Assembly: GCF_003670275.1 (NCBI RefSeq)
Contig: NZ_QXJF01000005.1
Location: 42,843-106,842 of the forward strand
Direction of reading: 5' to 3'
Length of the DNA stretch: 64,000 nucleotides
Origin: Helicobacter labetoulli
GTDB lineage: Bacteria > Campylobacterota > Campylobacteria > Campylobacterales > Helicobacteraceae
The notes beneath the pieces are model-generated. The model was not told the origin of the DNA. It saw only the letters and a program-made list of their open reading frames with translations, and made no database searches. Made by a program: the position numbers and the translations under genes. Below are positions 49,201-56,856 of the stretch, one piece after another (the stretch's first letter is position 1; each line of letters starts with the position of its first letter).

Positions 49201-49519
49201 GAAATAGCACAAGAGAGTTGCCAAAAGAGCCTTGTTTAAGGACAAGAGATTGAAAGATAAGAAGTGCGATGAAAAATAGAGAAAAAGAGACAATAAGCTC
49301 TAATCGCCTGAAAGTGATATGATGGCTTTTGTAAAGGCAAAAAAGCGGATAGAGTAAAAAAGGTAAAAATATATAAGCCACATACCCAAAAATGCCAATA
49401 TTAAGGGCAGCAAAGCTCGTGCCAAAGTCACCAACAAGCCCATAATCACCAATAAGAGTTGCCACAGAGAGAAAAATAAGCACAATATTTAATGCAATAT
49501 ATAGATATAATTTTTTGAT
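46238..49519 (-). CDS. ftsK: DNA translocase FtsK
   Basis: Pumps chromosome ends to dif at the division septum. Four hydrophobic segments in the first about 150 residues, a very long Pro/Gln/Ser-rich linker (about 195-570), then the motor with Walker A GTTGSGKSVGL near 775, Walker B LVIIIDELADLMM near 875 and a winged-helix gamma domain at the end. The first standard start is GTG at 49483, but it has no ribosome site; the frame stays open to an ATC at 49519, 6 bases after AAGGA, giving the positive IKKLYLYIALNIVLIF start usual for this protein. I therefore extend to 49519. Confidence 0.85.
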   Translation of the reverse strand: MKKLYLYIALNIVLIFLSVATLIGDYGLVGDFGTSFAALNIGIFGYVAYIFLPFLLYPLFCLYKSHHITFRRLELIVSFSLFFIALLIFQSLVLKQGSFGNSLVLFLKDYIGYFGLWVLDIFLFLFSWLISTQRNIDLLLKQLKHKLFVAYDFIKLVLSIIYTRTKAFIKRFSTAIKPKIQNLFAKKTQDILDLQNAKQEMTTQAHYDFKDVFIDKAFDEMPQPQSSTHTAQDSHTPQDLQPQTPQHFPNQQILSQPQNLQGTDSNATHQAHTPQMTFAHPPLNPAQKSPHQSAKQTQPPHLEVVPRSQDDLKLEEFLRIQAEKYRNTFSKNVQHTALSDPAIKPRQDSIQLVAQQNLSQPSISQPSTDIQPLLADSTTPQAKQDLESKPNENAPKEIPTPPSRPLNPNVFLQPKEVKNQETALANPTLQQEIQANSTHTQNTQNLNIQESMQESLMQSRQILQDKQIQTSQPLQESVQLDSDKTQLESQQPSLLSNIPQPSPYTDLAHLAPTSPAPQNIAPNPQEFLQSPQTPKMLDLEIQEITPNYNTTNNANWADSIVQEIIPESPKTPAQSHTSQAQHSPQNTPNTSFSTPKDSKPLYQRVTELDENKALLSNLDYGNVAKPLHFKLPTTSLLNQPLSEKTEIDESEIDRKIEDLLAKLRTFRVEGDIARTYSGPIVTTFEFRPAPGIKVSKILTLEDDLAMALRARSIRIQAPIPGKDVVGIEIPNNSTQTIYLREVLESDLFKTSTSPLTLALGKDIVGNPFITDLKRLPHLLIAGTTGSGKSVGLNAMILSLLYKNSPDNLKLLMIDPKKVEFSIYANIPHLITPIITQPKKAIVGLNSAVAEMDRRYDLMSELRTKDIDSYNRKAQVEGMEKFPYLVIIIDELADLMMTGGKEVEFALARIAQMGRASGIHIIVATQRPSVDVVTGLIKTNLPSRISYKVGSKIDSKVILDTFGAESLLGKGDMLFTPPGVGGVTRLHAPWNTEEEIEKVAEFIKSQQEVAYDKNFMLDEKDNLASENLSESGENNDLITEAKKIILQDKKTSASYLQRRLNIGYNKAANLVEQLERDGFLSAPNVKGVREILGS

Positions 49520-49540
49520 GAGTTATCCTTTAAAAATTCG

Positions 49541-49703
49541 TAATGCTTGGCTATGTAGCCTAATAATAAATGCGGTAAGATTCTAGAATCTTACCTAGGA
49601 GTTACAACGGAGCTACAACAACCCCTTAAAGTTTGAGTTGAACCCATATATGGCTACTTGGCTTTAAGCCTCTTTTTTGCATAGGCTAAAAAATTTCGCA
49701 TTA
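49541..49703. other. structured leader / possible small RNA upstream of ftsK
   Basis: Long-range pairing encloses the interval: TAATGC (49541-49546) with GCATTA (49698-49703) and TAGCCTA (49556-49562) with TAGGCTA (49682-49688). Within it lies a perfect 22-bp palindrome at 49574-49595 made of AGATTCT followed by AGAATCT. A GGCTTTAAGCC palindrome plus TCTTTTTT lies at 49660-49678. A minus-strand -10 (TATAAT, 49705-49700) would start an about 170-base ftsK leader here. It does not match tmRNA, SRP RNA or RNase P RNA signatures. Confidence 0.45.
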
Positions 49704-49705
49704 TA
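49700..49705 (-). promoter_or_regulatory. candidate -10 box for ftsK
   Basis: Minus strand ATGATATAATGCG: TATAAT about 180 bases upstream of the ftsK start, implying a long structured leader. Confidence 0.45.
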
Positions 49706-49755
49706 TCATAAAGAATTTGAGATTTTCACTAATGATTTTTTTATTTTTATTTGGC

Positions 49756-49761
49756 TAGAAT
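49756..49761 (+). promoter_or_regulatory. candidate -10 box for the 490-residue unknown gene
   Basis: TTTGGCTAGAAT, extended-type -10, 59 bases before the ATG at 49820. The TAGAAT also forms part of an AGAATCT heptamer. Confidence 0.4.
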
Positions 49762-49819
49762 CTAGGCTTTGTGTTTTGTGGGACTTGTAAGTTTTAGATT
49801 CTGTTTTTTAAGGAACAAT

Positions 49820-51292
49820 ATGCACGGCAAGATATTAAGATATTCCAATCAAACCAAAAATGGCGTTGTTGTGAATGCTTCTAAGAAGATTTTTGAGCTA
49901 CGCAATACGAGTTGGCATGATCAGAGAATGATGCCAAGTGCGGGAATGCTTGTAGAGTTTCGCCTTGATGATAATGGCTATGTCGTTACAGACTGCAAAG
50001 CTTCTAGGTATCAAAGCTTCCCAGAGAATGGGCTGATACGAGAGATTGATTTTTGGCGAACAAATACTGATGATGAGCTAAAAAGCAAAGAAGCAGATGC
50101 AAAAGCTGCCATCGCCAAGCAGATTTTTGCAGAGACAAATTATCTTAAGCTTAATAGCATTCAGTTAAGCACCCCAATCCCTGAAACGATAAAAGACCAT
50201 TTTCAAGAAGAGTTTCACGCACTTACAGCTATTTCTGGTATGGAAGAAGAAGGGCAAGACCCACAAACAAAGATAAATTATGTCATTGTCAAGCCCTATC
50301 TTTCAAAAGCGATTGACTATCTTGTATTTAATGATAGGCATATCACTATTGATAATTTTGCCGATGATATGCAGGTGCTTAAAAAGCTTGAATATTCTTA
50401 TAGGCAGTTTCAAACAAACACTAATTTAACGCCTGATAAAATTTACCAAGAATGCTTCCTTGATGTGCAGTATCATTACAAAGGTGTTATAAGAGCAATA
50501 GAGACTTTTAATGAAAAAAAGCTCTCCTTACAAAATAAGATTCGTGTAGGCTCAATGGAGCTGCGTTCAATCCAAGCCAAGCTTGATGCTAAAAGGGGCG
50601 ACCCAAAGGCACTTGAAGAACGAAAGGTAAGAACAAGGGCTATCATTACAAAAGCTGAATCTGATAATAAAATTATCAGTGCGACCATTGATAGGCTAAA
50701 GGCTCTTGCGGAAAATTTCAAAAAAGAGAATCTAACGAAGTTTGAAGGCGTGTTTAACAAAATGTATGAGATTCTTGTCAATAAAACAAAAGATGCAATG
50801 GATATTTGTGCCACACATATTGATAATAAGCTATGGAAGCTTGGTATGTCATCTTTGGCGATTAAGAATGTCTTTTTCAAACATAATATTAATAGTCCAT
50901 TTTGTGCGATGACATTTCTTGGTAATCATACAAAAATGCTTGATAAAGCCAAATTACGCGACAATGAATATCAAGTCTATCAATACTACAATAAGTATAT
51001 GACAAAAAATGCTAAACATTTTTTGATTTTTTCGGACAATCCAGCTTTCAGCTTGGATTTGAAGATTAAAATTATGTCGGTAAGCAAGTTTCACAATGTC
51101 GTTATTTACCACAAAGAGATTGAGTATTTTAGCGCGGTTAATCGGCAAACTTTTGAGCTTATCTATATAGATTCTGAACTCAAGTTTCAAAAACCCGCCT
51201 CTATCATCAAGATTGGCAAGGAATCTAAGAAAAACAAGCAAACAAATTTTGCCCTTTTATCGTTTGCACAAATTAAGACTTTTGAATTTTGA
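49820..51292 (+). CDS. unknown protein with OB/cold-shock-like N-terminus and coiled coil
   Basis: 490 residues, not assigned to a named family. The first about 60 residues (HGKILRYSNQTKNGVVVNASKKIFELR) look like the small beta-barrel seen at the start of cold-shock-like proteins. Residues about 215-320 are a long charged coiled coil. The C-terminal half is alpha/beta without motifs I know. No signal peptide or membrane span. The ATG at 49820 follows AAGGA; an upstream in-frame start lacks a ribosome site. Its stop TGA overlaps the ATG of the ABC-F gene. Confidence 0.78.
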   Translation: MHGKILRYSNQTKNGVVVNASKKIFELRNTSWHDQRMMPSAGMLVEFRLDDNGYVVTDCKASRYQSFPENGLIREIDFWRTNTDDELKSKEADAKAAIAKQIFAETNYLKLNSIQLSTPIPETIKDHFQEEFHALTAISGMEEEGQDPQTKINYVIVKPYLSKAIDYLVFNDRHITIDNFADDMQVLKKLEYSYRQFQTNTNLTPDKIYQECFLDVQYHYKGVIRAIETFNEKKLSLQNKIRVGSMELRSIQAKLDAKRGDPKALEERKVRTRAIITKAESDNKIISATIDRLKALAENFKKENLTKFEGVFNKMYEILVNKTKDAMDICATHIDNKLWKLGMSSLAIKNVFFKHNINSPFCAMTFLGNHTKMLDKAKLRDNEYQVYQYYNKYMTKNAKHFLIFSDNPAFSLDLKIKIMSVSKFHNVVIYHKEIEYFSAVNRQTFELIYIDSELKFQKPASIIKIGKESKKNKQTNFALLSFAQIKTFEF

Positions 51293-53280
51293 TGAATCTG
51301 TTATCGCTTCAAGATATACATAAGCAATACGACAATAAGCTTATTCTCAATCGGGCAAATCTTAACATTTCCCAATATGAACGCATTGCGGTTATTGGCA
51401 AAAATGGTTCGGGCAAATCAAGCTTGTTGCAGATTATTGCCGGAGGGCTAGAGGTAGATAGTGGCGAGAGAATGAGTGTGAAAAATCTCAAGATTCTATC
51501 TTTAGAGCAAAAGCCCATTTTCAAAGCAAATGCAAGTGTATATGATGTATTTATAGAATCTATGAGCGAGATAAAAAAGGCTCATAACGCCCTGCAAGAG
51601 ATAAACAACAAGTTTTCAATGACACAAGATTCTATTAAAGATTCCCTAACGCATAAAGAGATGTTAAATGAATACGCAAGGCTTAGTGCCTTTTTAGATG
51701 ACAATAATGGCTGGGATTTACAGAAAAGGGCAGAAGAGATTTTAGAGCATTTTGGCTTACAGGCTTTTAGAGATAGACTTGCAAATTCCCTAAGTGGAGG
51801 GGAGCAGAAAAAAATCGCATTGGCAAGTATTTTATTGCAACCTTGTGATATTTTATTGCTTGATGAGCCTACAAACCACCTTGATACGCAAATGGTGGCA
51901 TTTTTGGAGGATTTTATTTTAAAGTCCCGTTTTACACTTGTATTCATTAGCCACGATAGATATTTTATTGATAGGGTAGCTACACGCATTATTGAGATTG
52001 ATTCTGCTCATCTTACAAGCTTTGAAGGCGGATATTTGGATTATTTGGCTAAAAAGGAGGAGATTTTAAGGCATTTAAGTCAAGCTCATCAAAAACTTCT
52101 TAAGATTCTAAAAAGTGAAGAGCAATGGCTACGGCAAGGTGTAAAAGCAAGGCTCAAACGCAATGAAGGGCGAAAAAATAGAATCTATGCTATGCGTGAA
52201 GAAGCAAAACATAATCCTTCTGTGATACGCAAAATGCGACTTGAACTTGAAAGGGAGCAGAAAAGCTTTAATAAAACTGAAAATGTCAATAATCAAAAAT
52301 GCCTTTTTGAGATAGAGCATTTGTGTAAAAATATAGGCGGCAAGATTCTAATAAAAGATTTAAATTTAAGAATCTTGCGGAATGATAAAATCGCCATTGT
52401 TGGTAAAAATGGCTCGGGCAAGTCAAGCTTTTTAAAAATTTTACTCGGGCAAGACAGGGCAGATTCTGGTGTAGTAAAGGTGGGTGATATACGCATAGGC
52501 TATTTTGATCAGCACACGGCTTTGCTTGAAGATGATAAGGATTTGCTAGAGACTTTTTGTCCAAATGGTGGGGAATATATTGAAGTGCGTGGAAAGCATT
52601 TGCATATATATGGGTATTTGAAAAACTTTTTATTTCCAAAAGAGTTTTTAACGCAAAAAATTGGCTCTTTAAGTGGCGGGGAGAAAAACCGCGTAGCCCT
52701 AGCCTTGCTTTTTACTAAGGAAGTTGATGTATTTATCCTTGATGAGCCAACAAATGATTTAGATATACAAACGATTAATATTGTGGAGGAATATCTTTTG
52801 AGCTTGAATTGTGCGGTTGTATTTGTGAGCCACGATAGGTATTTTGTGGATAAACTCGCCCAAAAACTGCTTGTCTTTGAAGGGGGCGGCAAAGTGGTGC
52901 AAACGCATATGCTTTATAGTGAGTATTTGGAGATGAATGAAAATTTGCTGGAACTTGAGAGATTAGAATCTTTGAGTGCAGATTCTAAGCCCAAGATTCA
53001 ATCACAGCATACAGAATCTGCTCCCATAGAATCTGCCCCTGTGAAAAAAGCAAAAAAAATAAGCTACAACGAGCAAAGGGCATTGCAGATTCTGCCTCAA
53101 GAGATTGAAGTGTTAGAATCTAGGCAAAAAGCTTTGCAAACTGCTCTAAGCAACCCACAAACCTATCAGCAGCAAGGCATTAGTGTCTTAGCAGCAGAGT
53201 TGGCAGAGGTAGAAAAGGAGCTAGATTCTAAAATCACGCAATATTTGGAATTAGAGCAGAAAAATAGTGATTTGGCATAG
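51292..53280 (+). CDS. ABC-F family ATPase, Uup-like
   Basis: 662 residues with two soluble ATPase domains and no membrane segments. Walker A motifs GKNGSGKSS near 36 and 370; signatures LSGGEQKKIAL near 167 and LSGGEKNRVAL near 459; the interdomain linker (about 245-330) is charged, as in ribosome-acting ABC-F proteins. The C-terminal about 80 residues (ISYNEQRALQILPQEIEVLE) form the Uup-type coiled-coil DNA-binding domain. Probably ribosome-associated; precise role not known. ATG overlaps the upstream stop. Confidence 0.9.
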   Translation: MNLLSLQDIHKQYDNKLILNRANLNISQYERIAVIGKNGSGKSSLLQIIAGGLEVDSGERMSVKNLKILSLEQKPIFKANASVYDVFIESMSEIKKAHNALQEINNKFSMTQDSIKDSLTHKEMLNEYARLSAFLDDNNGWDLQKRAEEILEHFGLQAFRDRLANSLSGGEQKKIALASILLQPCDILLLDEPTNHLDTQMVAFLEDFILKSRFTLVFISHDRYFIDRVATRIIEIDSAHLTSFEGGYLDYLAKKEEILRHLSQAHQKLLKILKSEEQWLRQGVKARLKRNEGRKNRIYAMREEAKHNPSVIRKMRLELEREQKSFNKTENVNNQKCLFEIEHLCKNIGGKILIKDLNLRILRNDKIAIVGKNGSGKSSFLKILLGQDRADSGVVKVGDIRIGYFDQHTALLEDDKDLLETFCPNGGEYIEVRGKHLHIYGYLKNFLFPKEFLTQKIGSLSGGEKNRVALALLFTKEVDVFILDEPTNDLDIQTINIVEEYLLSLNCAVVFVSHDRYFVDKLAQKLLVFEGGGKVVQTHMLYSEYLEMNENLLELERLESLSADSKPKIQSQHTESAPIESAPVKKAKKISYNEQRALQILPQEIEVLESRQKALQTALSNPQTYQQQGISVLAAELAEVEKELDSKITQYLELEQKNSDLA

Positions 53281-53303
53281 TTAAAATATTATAAAACTTT
53301 TGC

Positions 53304-53309
53304 TACAAT
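53304..53309 (+). promoter_or_regulatory. candidate -10 box for ilvE
   Basis: TTTTGCTACAAT, extended -10, 44 bases before the ilvE ATG. Confidence 0.5.
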
Positions 53310-53352
53310 CCACGACATTGTTTTAGATTCAAAAATAAGGAGAGTATCCACA

Positions 53353-54276
53353 ATGAAAGAAGCAAAATATATTTGGAAAGATGGCAATCTTATCCCGTGG
53401 GCGGAAGCCACTACGCATATTTTAAGCCATACTTTGCATTATGGAAATGCCGTTTTTGAAGGCACAAGGGCATATATGACAAAAAAAGGTTTGGCGATTT
53501 TTCGCTTAAAGGAGCATACAAAAAGGCTTTTAGATTCAGCTAAGATTGTTTGTATTAAATCACCCTTTACGCAAGATGAGCTAGAAAAGGCTCATATAGA
53601 GCTTTTGAGGGCAAATAAAGATGAATATAGGGGCAATGTGTATATCCGCCCTATTATTTATCTTGGCTATGGTGTTATGGGGCTAAATCACATTAACGCA
53701 CCGGTAAATGTTGCTATTGCTGCGTGGGAGTGGGGAGCGTATCTTGGTGAAGATGGGATTAATAATGGAATCAAAGTCAAAACAAGCTCCTTTGTGCGGA
53801 ATCCTACAAAGTCATTTATGGGTAAAGCAAAGGCGGCGGCAAATTATCTTAACTCACAAATGGCAAAGCACGAAGCATTAGCTTGTGGGTGTGATGAGGC
53901 GTTGTTGCTTGATGATAATGGTTTTGTGGCAGAGGGTAGTGGCGAGTGCTTTTTTATCGTAAGGAATGGCAAACTCATCACCCCACCTTATGACAATACG
54001 CTAGAATCCATAACACAAGCTACAACTATTGAGATAGCTAAAGATATGGGGCTATGTGTAGAGCAAAGACGCATTACACGAGATGAGGTATATATTGCTG
54101 ATGAAGCCTTTTTTACCGGGACTGCAGCAGAGATTACACCTGTGCGTGAGCTTGATGCAAGGATCATTGGTAATGGCAAAGCGGGGGATTTGACAAAGAA
54201 GCTGCAAGAGGCGTATTTTGCAGTTGTCAATGGTGAAAATCCAAAATATTCTCATTATTTAACTTATATAGACTAA
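53353..54276 (+). CDS. ilvE: branched-chain amino acid aminotransferase
   Basis: PLP enzyme of Val/Leu/Ile synthesis, 307 residues, fold-type IV. FEGTRAY near 34, the PLP lysine in GKAKAAANYLNS near 159, EGSGECFF near 195 and FFTGTAAEITPV near 253 are all present. AAGGAG precedes the ATG. The gene at 54286 follows after 9 bases; the same pair occurs in Campylobacter. Confidence 0.95.
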   Translation: MKEAKYIWKDGNLIPWAEATTHILSHTLHYGNAVFEGTRAYMTKKGLAIFRLKEHTKRLLDSAKIVCIKSPFTQDELEKAHIELLRANKDEYRGNVYIRPIIYLGYGVMGLNHINAPVNVAIAAWEWGAYLGEDGINNGIKVKTSSFVRNPTKSFMGKAKAAANYLNSQMAKHEALACGCDEALLLDDNGFVAEGSGECFFIVRNGKLITPPYDNTLESITQATTIEIAKDMGLCVEQRRITRDEVYIADEAFFTGTAAEITPVRELDARIIGNGKAGDLTKKLQEAYFAVVNGENPKYSHYLTYID

Positions 54277-54285
54277 GGAGTAACA

Positions 54286-55386
54286 ATGCCTATTGATTTA
54301 AATGAGCATTTAAAGAAAAAACGAGCTGAACTTGATGAAAAAAAGGGTTCTAGCGATAATCAGCAACCAAGAAACAATGGTAATAATGGTGGCAATGGCG
54401 GCAATAATCGCCCAAATAATAATCGTGGGAATAGTGGATTCAACCTTGATATGCCCATACCCTCTATGCCAAGTGGAAAATCTCTAGGTGTGATTATTAT
54501 CGTTGTTTTGTTGATTGTGGTTTTTATTGCTGCGCGTCCTTTTGTGATTGTTAATGCCGGAGAAGTTGGGATTAAGGTAACTACGGGGCAGTATGACCCT
54601 AAACCGCTTGATCCCGGATTGCACTTTTTTGTGCCGATTATCCAAGATGTGATTTTGGTAGATACAAAGGTAAGGACAATTAACTTCTCCCGCAGTGAAG
54701 ATATGGGAAGCGTAGGAAGAGAATCTAGCATTTTGCGTAATGATGCGATTAATGTTATGGATACAAGTGGTATGACAATTTCTATTGAACTCACCGTGCA
54801 ATACCAGCTTGAGCGTGAAAAAGTCCCTGCGACTATCGCAGAATATGGTATGGCGTGGGAGCAAAAAATTATCAACCCCGTGATTCGTGATGTGGTGAGA
54901 AGTGCTGTTGGTAACTATCCAACAGAGGAGCTACCAACAAAACGCGATGAAGTGGCAAATCTTATCCATAATGGCTTTAAAAGCAAGCTTGATGCAACGC
55001 CAAATCAGCCTGTGAAGCTTGTTTCTATTCAGCTACGCGAGATTGTGCTGCCAGAGCAGGTAAAGACGAGAATTGAAGGTGTGGAACTTGCTAAAAGGGA
55101 TGCACAAAAGGCAAAAGAAGAGGCAAATGCTTTGCGTGAAAGAGCAAAAGGTAAGGCAGATGCACTAGAGATTGAAGCAAAAGGTCAAAGTGAGGCAAAC
55201 CGCCTTGTGAATGAGAGTCTCTCTCAACGCTTACTTGAATTGCGTCAAATTGAAACGCAAGGCAAGTTTAATGAAGCGTTAAAAGAAAATACAAATGCAC
55301 AAATTTTCCTAACTCCGGGTGGGGCTGTGCCAAATATTTGGGTAGATTCTAAAAACAAGCAAAAAAGCAGCGTTGTAGGGCAGTAA
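54286..55386 (+). CDS. SPFH/Band 7 (prohibitin-like) membrane protein
   Basis: 366 residues. The N-terminal about 65 residues are polar with an Asn/Gly-rich stretch (NNGNNGGNGGNN), then one membrane helix (about 67-85), the Band 7 domain (about 90-270, beginning VNAGEVGIKVTTGQYDP) and a C-terminal charged helix EALAK-type (KRDAQKAKEEANALRERAKG). Resembles HflC/prohibitin scaffolds that oligomerise at the membrane. H. pylori and C. jejuni have a counterpart with no firm function. AAGGAG precedes the ATG. Confidence 0.87.
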   Translation: MPIDLNEHLKKKRAELDEKKGSSDNQQPRNNGNNGGNGGNNRPNNNRGNSGFNLDMPIPSMPSGKSLGVIIIVVLLIVVFIAARPFVIVNAGEVGIKVTTGQYDPKPLDPGLHFFVPIIQDVILVDTKVRTINFSRSEDMGSVGRESSILRNDAINVMDTSGMTISIELTVQYQLEREKVPATIAEYGMAWEQKIINPVIRDVVRSAVGNYPTEELPTKRDEVANLIHNGFKSKLDATPNQPVKLVSIQLREIVLPEQVKTRIEGVELAKRDAQKAKEEANALRERAKGKADALEIEAKGQSEANRLVNESLSQRLLELRQIETQGKFNEALKENTNAQIFLTPGGAVPNIWVDSKNKQKSSVVGQ

Positions 55387-55389
55387 TCT

Positions 55390-56088
55390 ATGTGTGATGT
55401 GCTAGAAAAGATTGATTGGGAGCGATATGAGCTAATCCCTACGATTACTCAAGAGTGGGGGAGCAATGAAATTTTAATGCTTGCGTATTCTTCTAAACAA
55501 TCTTTAGAGCTTTCTTTACAAAGTGGGTTGGCACATTATTTTTCTCGCTCAAAGCAGAGAATCTGGCAAAAAGGTGAGCAAAGTGGCAATACACAAAAAA
55601 TCAAAGAAGTGCGACTTGATTGTGATAATGATAGCTTGATTTTTATTGTGGAGCAAAAGGGTGTGGCTTGTCATACCGGAGAGAAGAGTTGTTTTTTTCA
55701 AAGCTTTGTGCCAAGTGATGAAGGTAAAAAAGCAAGTCAAGCCCCCAAGATTCAAGAATCTTATGGAATTTATCATATTCTTGATGAGCTATATCATATC
55801 ATTGAGCAAAAAAGGCACAATGATCCTAAGCATTCTTATAGTGCGTCTTTGTTTGCCAAAGGGGCAAATGGTATTTGTAAAAAGATTATTGAAGAAGCAG
55901 GGGAATTGTGCTTTGCAATTAAAGATAGGCAAGAATCTGAGATTATTTATGAATGTGCGGATTTATTCTATCATATTTTAGTAGGCTTGGCACTAGAGCA
56001 TATCTCGGTTGAGCGTGTATTGCAAGAGCTTAAAAGACGCAAAGGGCAAAGCGGTATAGAAGAGAAAGCCTCGCGTAACACACACTAG
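55390..56088 (+). CDS. hisI: bifunctional phosphoribosyl-AMP cyclohydrolase/phosphoribosyl-ATP diphosphatase
   Basis: Fused HisIE, steps 2 and 3 of histidine synthesis, 232 residues. HisI part: LMLAYSSKQSLELSL, LDCDNDSLIFIVEQKGVACHTG and the zinc cysteine in KSCFF. HisE part from about 125: AKGANGICKKIIEEAGELCFAI and YECADLFYHILVGL, the MazG-like metal motif. It starts 3 bases after the prohibitin-like gene, so it is in the ilvE transcript. Together with hisH it shows that histidine synthesis is present though dispersed. Confidence 0.92.
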   Translation: MCDVLEKIDWERYELIPTITQEWGSNEILMLAYSSKQSLELSLQSGLAHYFSRSKQRIWQKGEQSGNTQKIKEVRLDCDNDSLIFIVEQKGVACHTGEKSCFFQSFVPSDEGKKASQAPKIQESYGIYHILDELYHIIEQKRHNDPKHSYSASLFAKGANGICKKIIEEAGELCFAIKDRQESEIIYECADLFYHILVGLALEHISVERVLQELKRRKGQSGIEEKASRNTH

Positions 56089-56096
56089 GATTCTCA

Positions 56097-56819
56097 ATGT
56101 TTGAAAAGCTAAAGATTTTACTTATCCAAATGGTGTCTTATTTATCTATTTATGAAATAGGCTTAATACTTATTGGTTTTTTTGTCTTTATTATGGTTTT
56201 CACTCTTGGGTTGCTTTTGCGTGGGCGGAGATTTATCGCAAGATTCTTCTTTTTTCTCTCAATCGTTGCTATTCTTGCTGCACCTTTTGGTTTGCATTTT
56301 ATGATGAAAAATGTGTTTTATACAACAGATGTTACTTTGACAAGTGCATATCCTATGCAATACACCAAAGGGTTTTTTGTAGCTGGAAATATCGCGAATA
56401 AGGGCAGAGTACCTATAAATGAATGTTTGATTAGTGTAGATTCTGTGCGTGATGATAAGGATAGCCAATTTATGAGACTTTTCAATAGTATTTTTCCAAA
56501 AAGTTCCTTTAGCACAAGCATTGATATTGATATTGAGCCTGATAGTAATGCTGAATTTTCCGTGATTATTCCAAGTTTTGAAGCAAAAGAGCCTTTGCTA
56601 TTTAGGGTATATGTGGATTGTTATTTGTCAAATAAATTTACTCAAAAAATGCAAAAGAAAAAGCAAGCTCATATAGAAAATATCATCACTCCCAAAGAAC
56701 CAGAAGTATCAATAGAAATAAATGAGAGTGAATCTACAGAACAAGATGAAGAGGAACAGGACTTAGCATCACAAATTCCAAATTTACCAGATTCACAAAG
56801 TGGGTCCCCTTCATCTTAA
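56097..56819 (+). CDS. DUF2393-like membrane protein
   Basis: 240 residues. Two membrane helices (about 17-40 and 46-67) then a periplasmic domain (about 75-195) with VAGNIANKGRVPINECLISV, the conserved core of the DUF2393 family found in Helicobacter and Campylobacter. The tail is acidic (ESTEQDEEEQDLASQ). Function unknown. Last gene of the ilvE operon. Confidence 0.78.
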   Translation: MFEKLKILLIQMVSYLSIYEIGLILIGFFVFIMVFTLGLLLRGRRFIARFFFFLSIVAILAAPFGLHFMMKNVFYTTDVTLTSAYPMQYTKGFFVAGNIANKGRVPINECLISVDSVRDDKDSQFMRLFNSIFPKSSFSTSIDIDIEPDSNAEFSVIIPSFEAKEPLLFRVYVDCYLSNKFTQKMQKKKQAHIENIITPKEPEVSIEINESESTEQDEEEQDLASQIPNLPDSQSGSPSS

Positions 56820-56856
56820 GTTTCAGATGAACAAAGTCTTTTTGTACCACAAAATT

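Noticed and set aside
49541..49703. tmRNA, 6S RNA, SRP RNA or RNase P RNA upstream of ftsK
   Set aside because: None of the diagnostic conserved segments of tmRNA, SRP RNA or RNase P RNA can be found, and the -10 box overlaps the outer stem, which does not suit a 6S layout.
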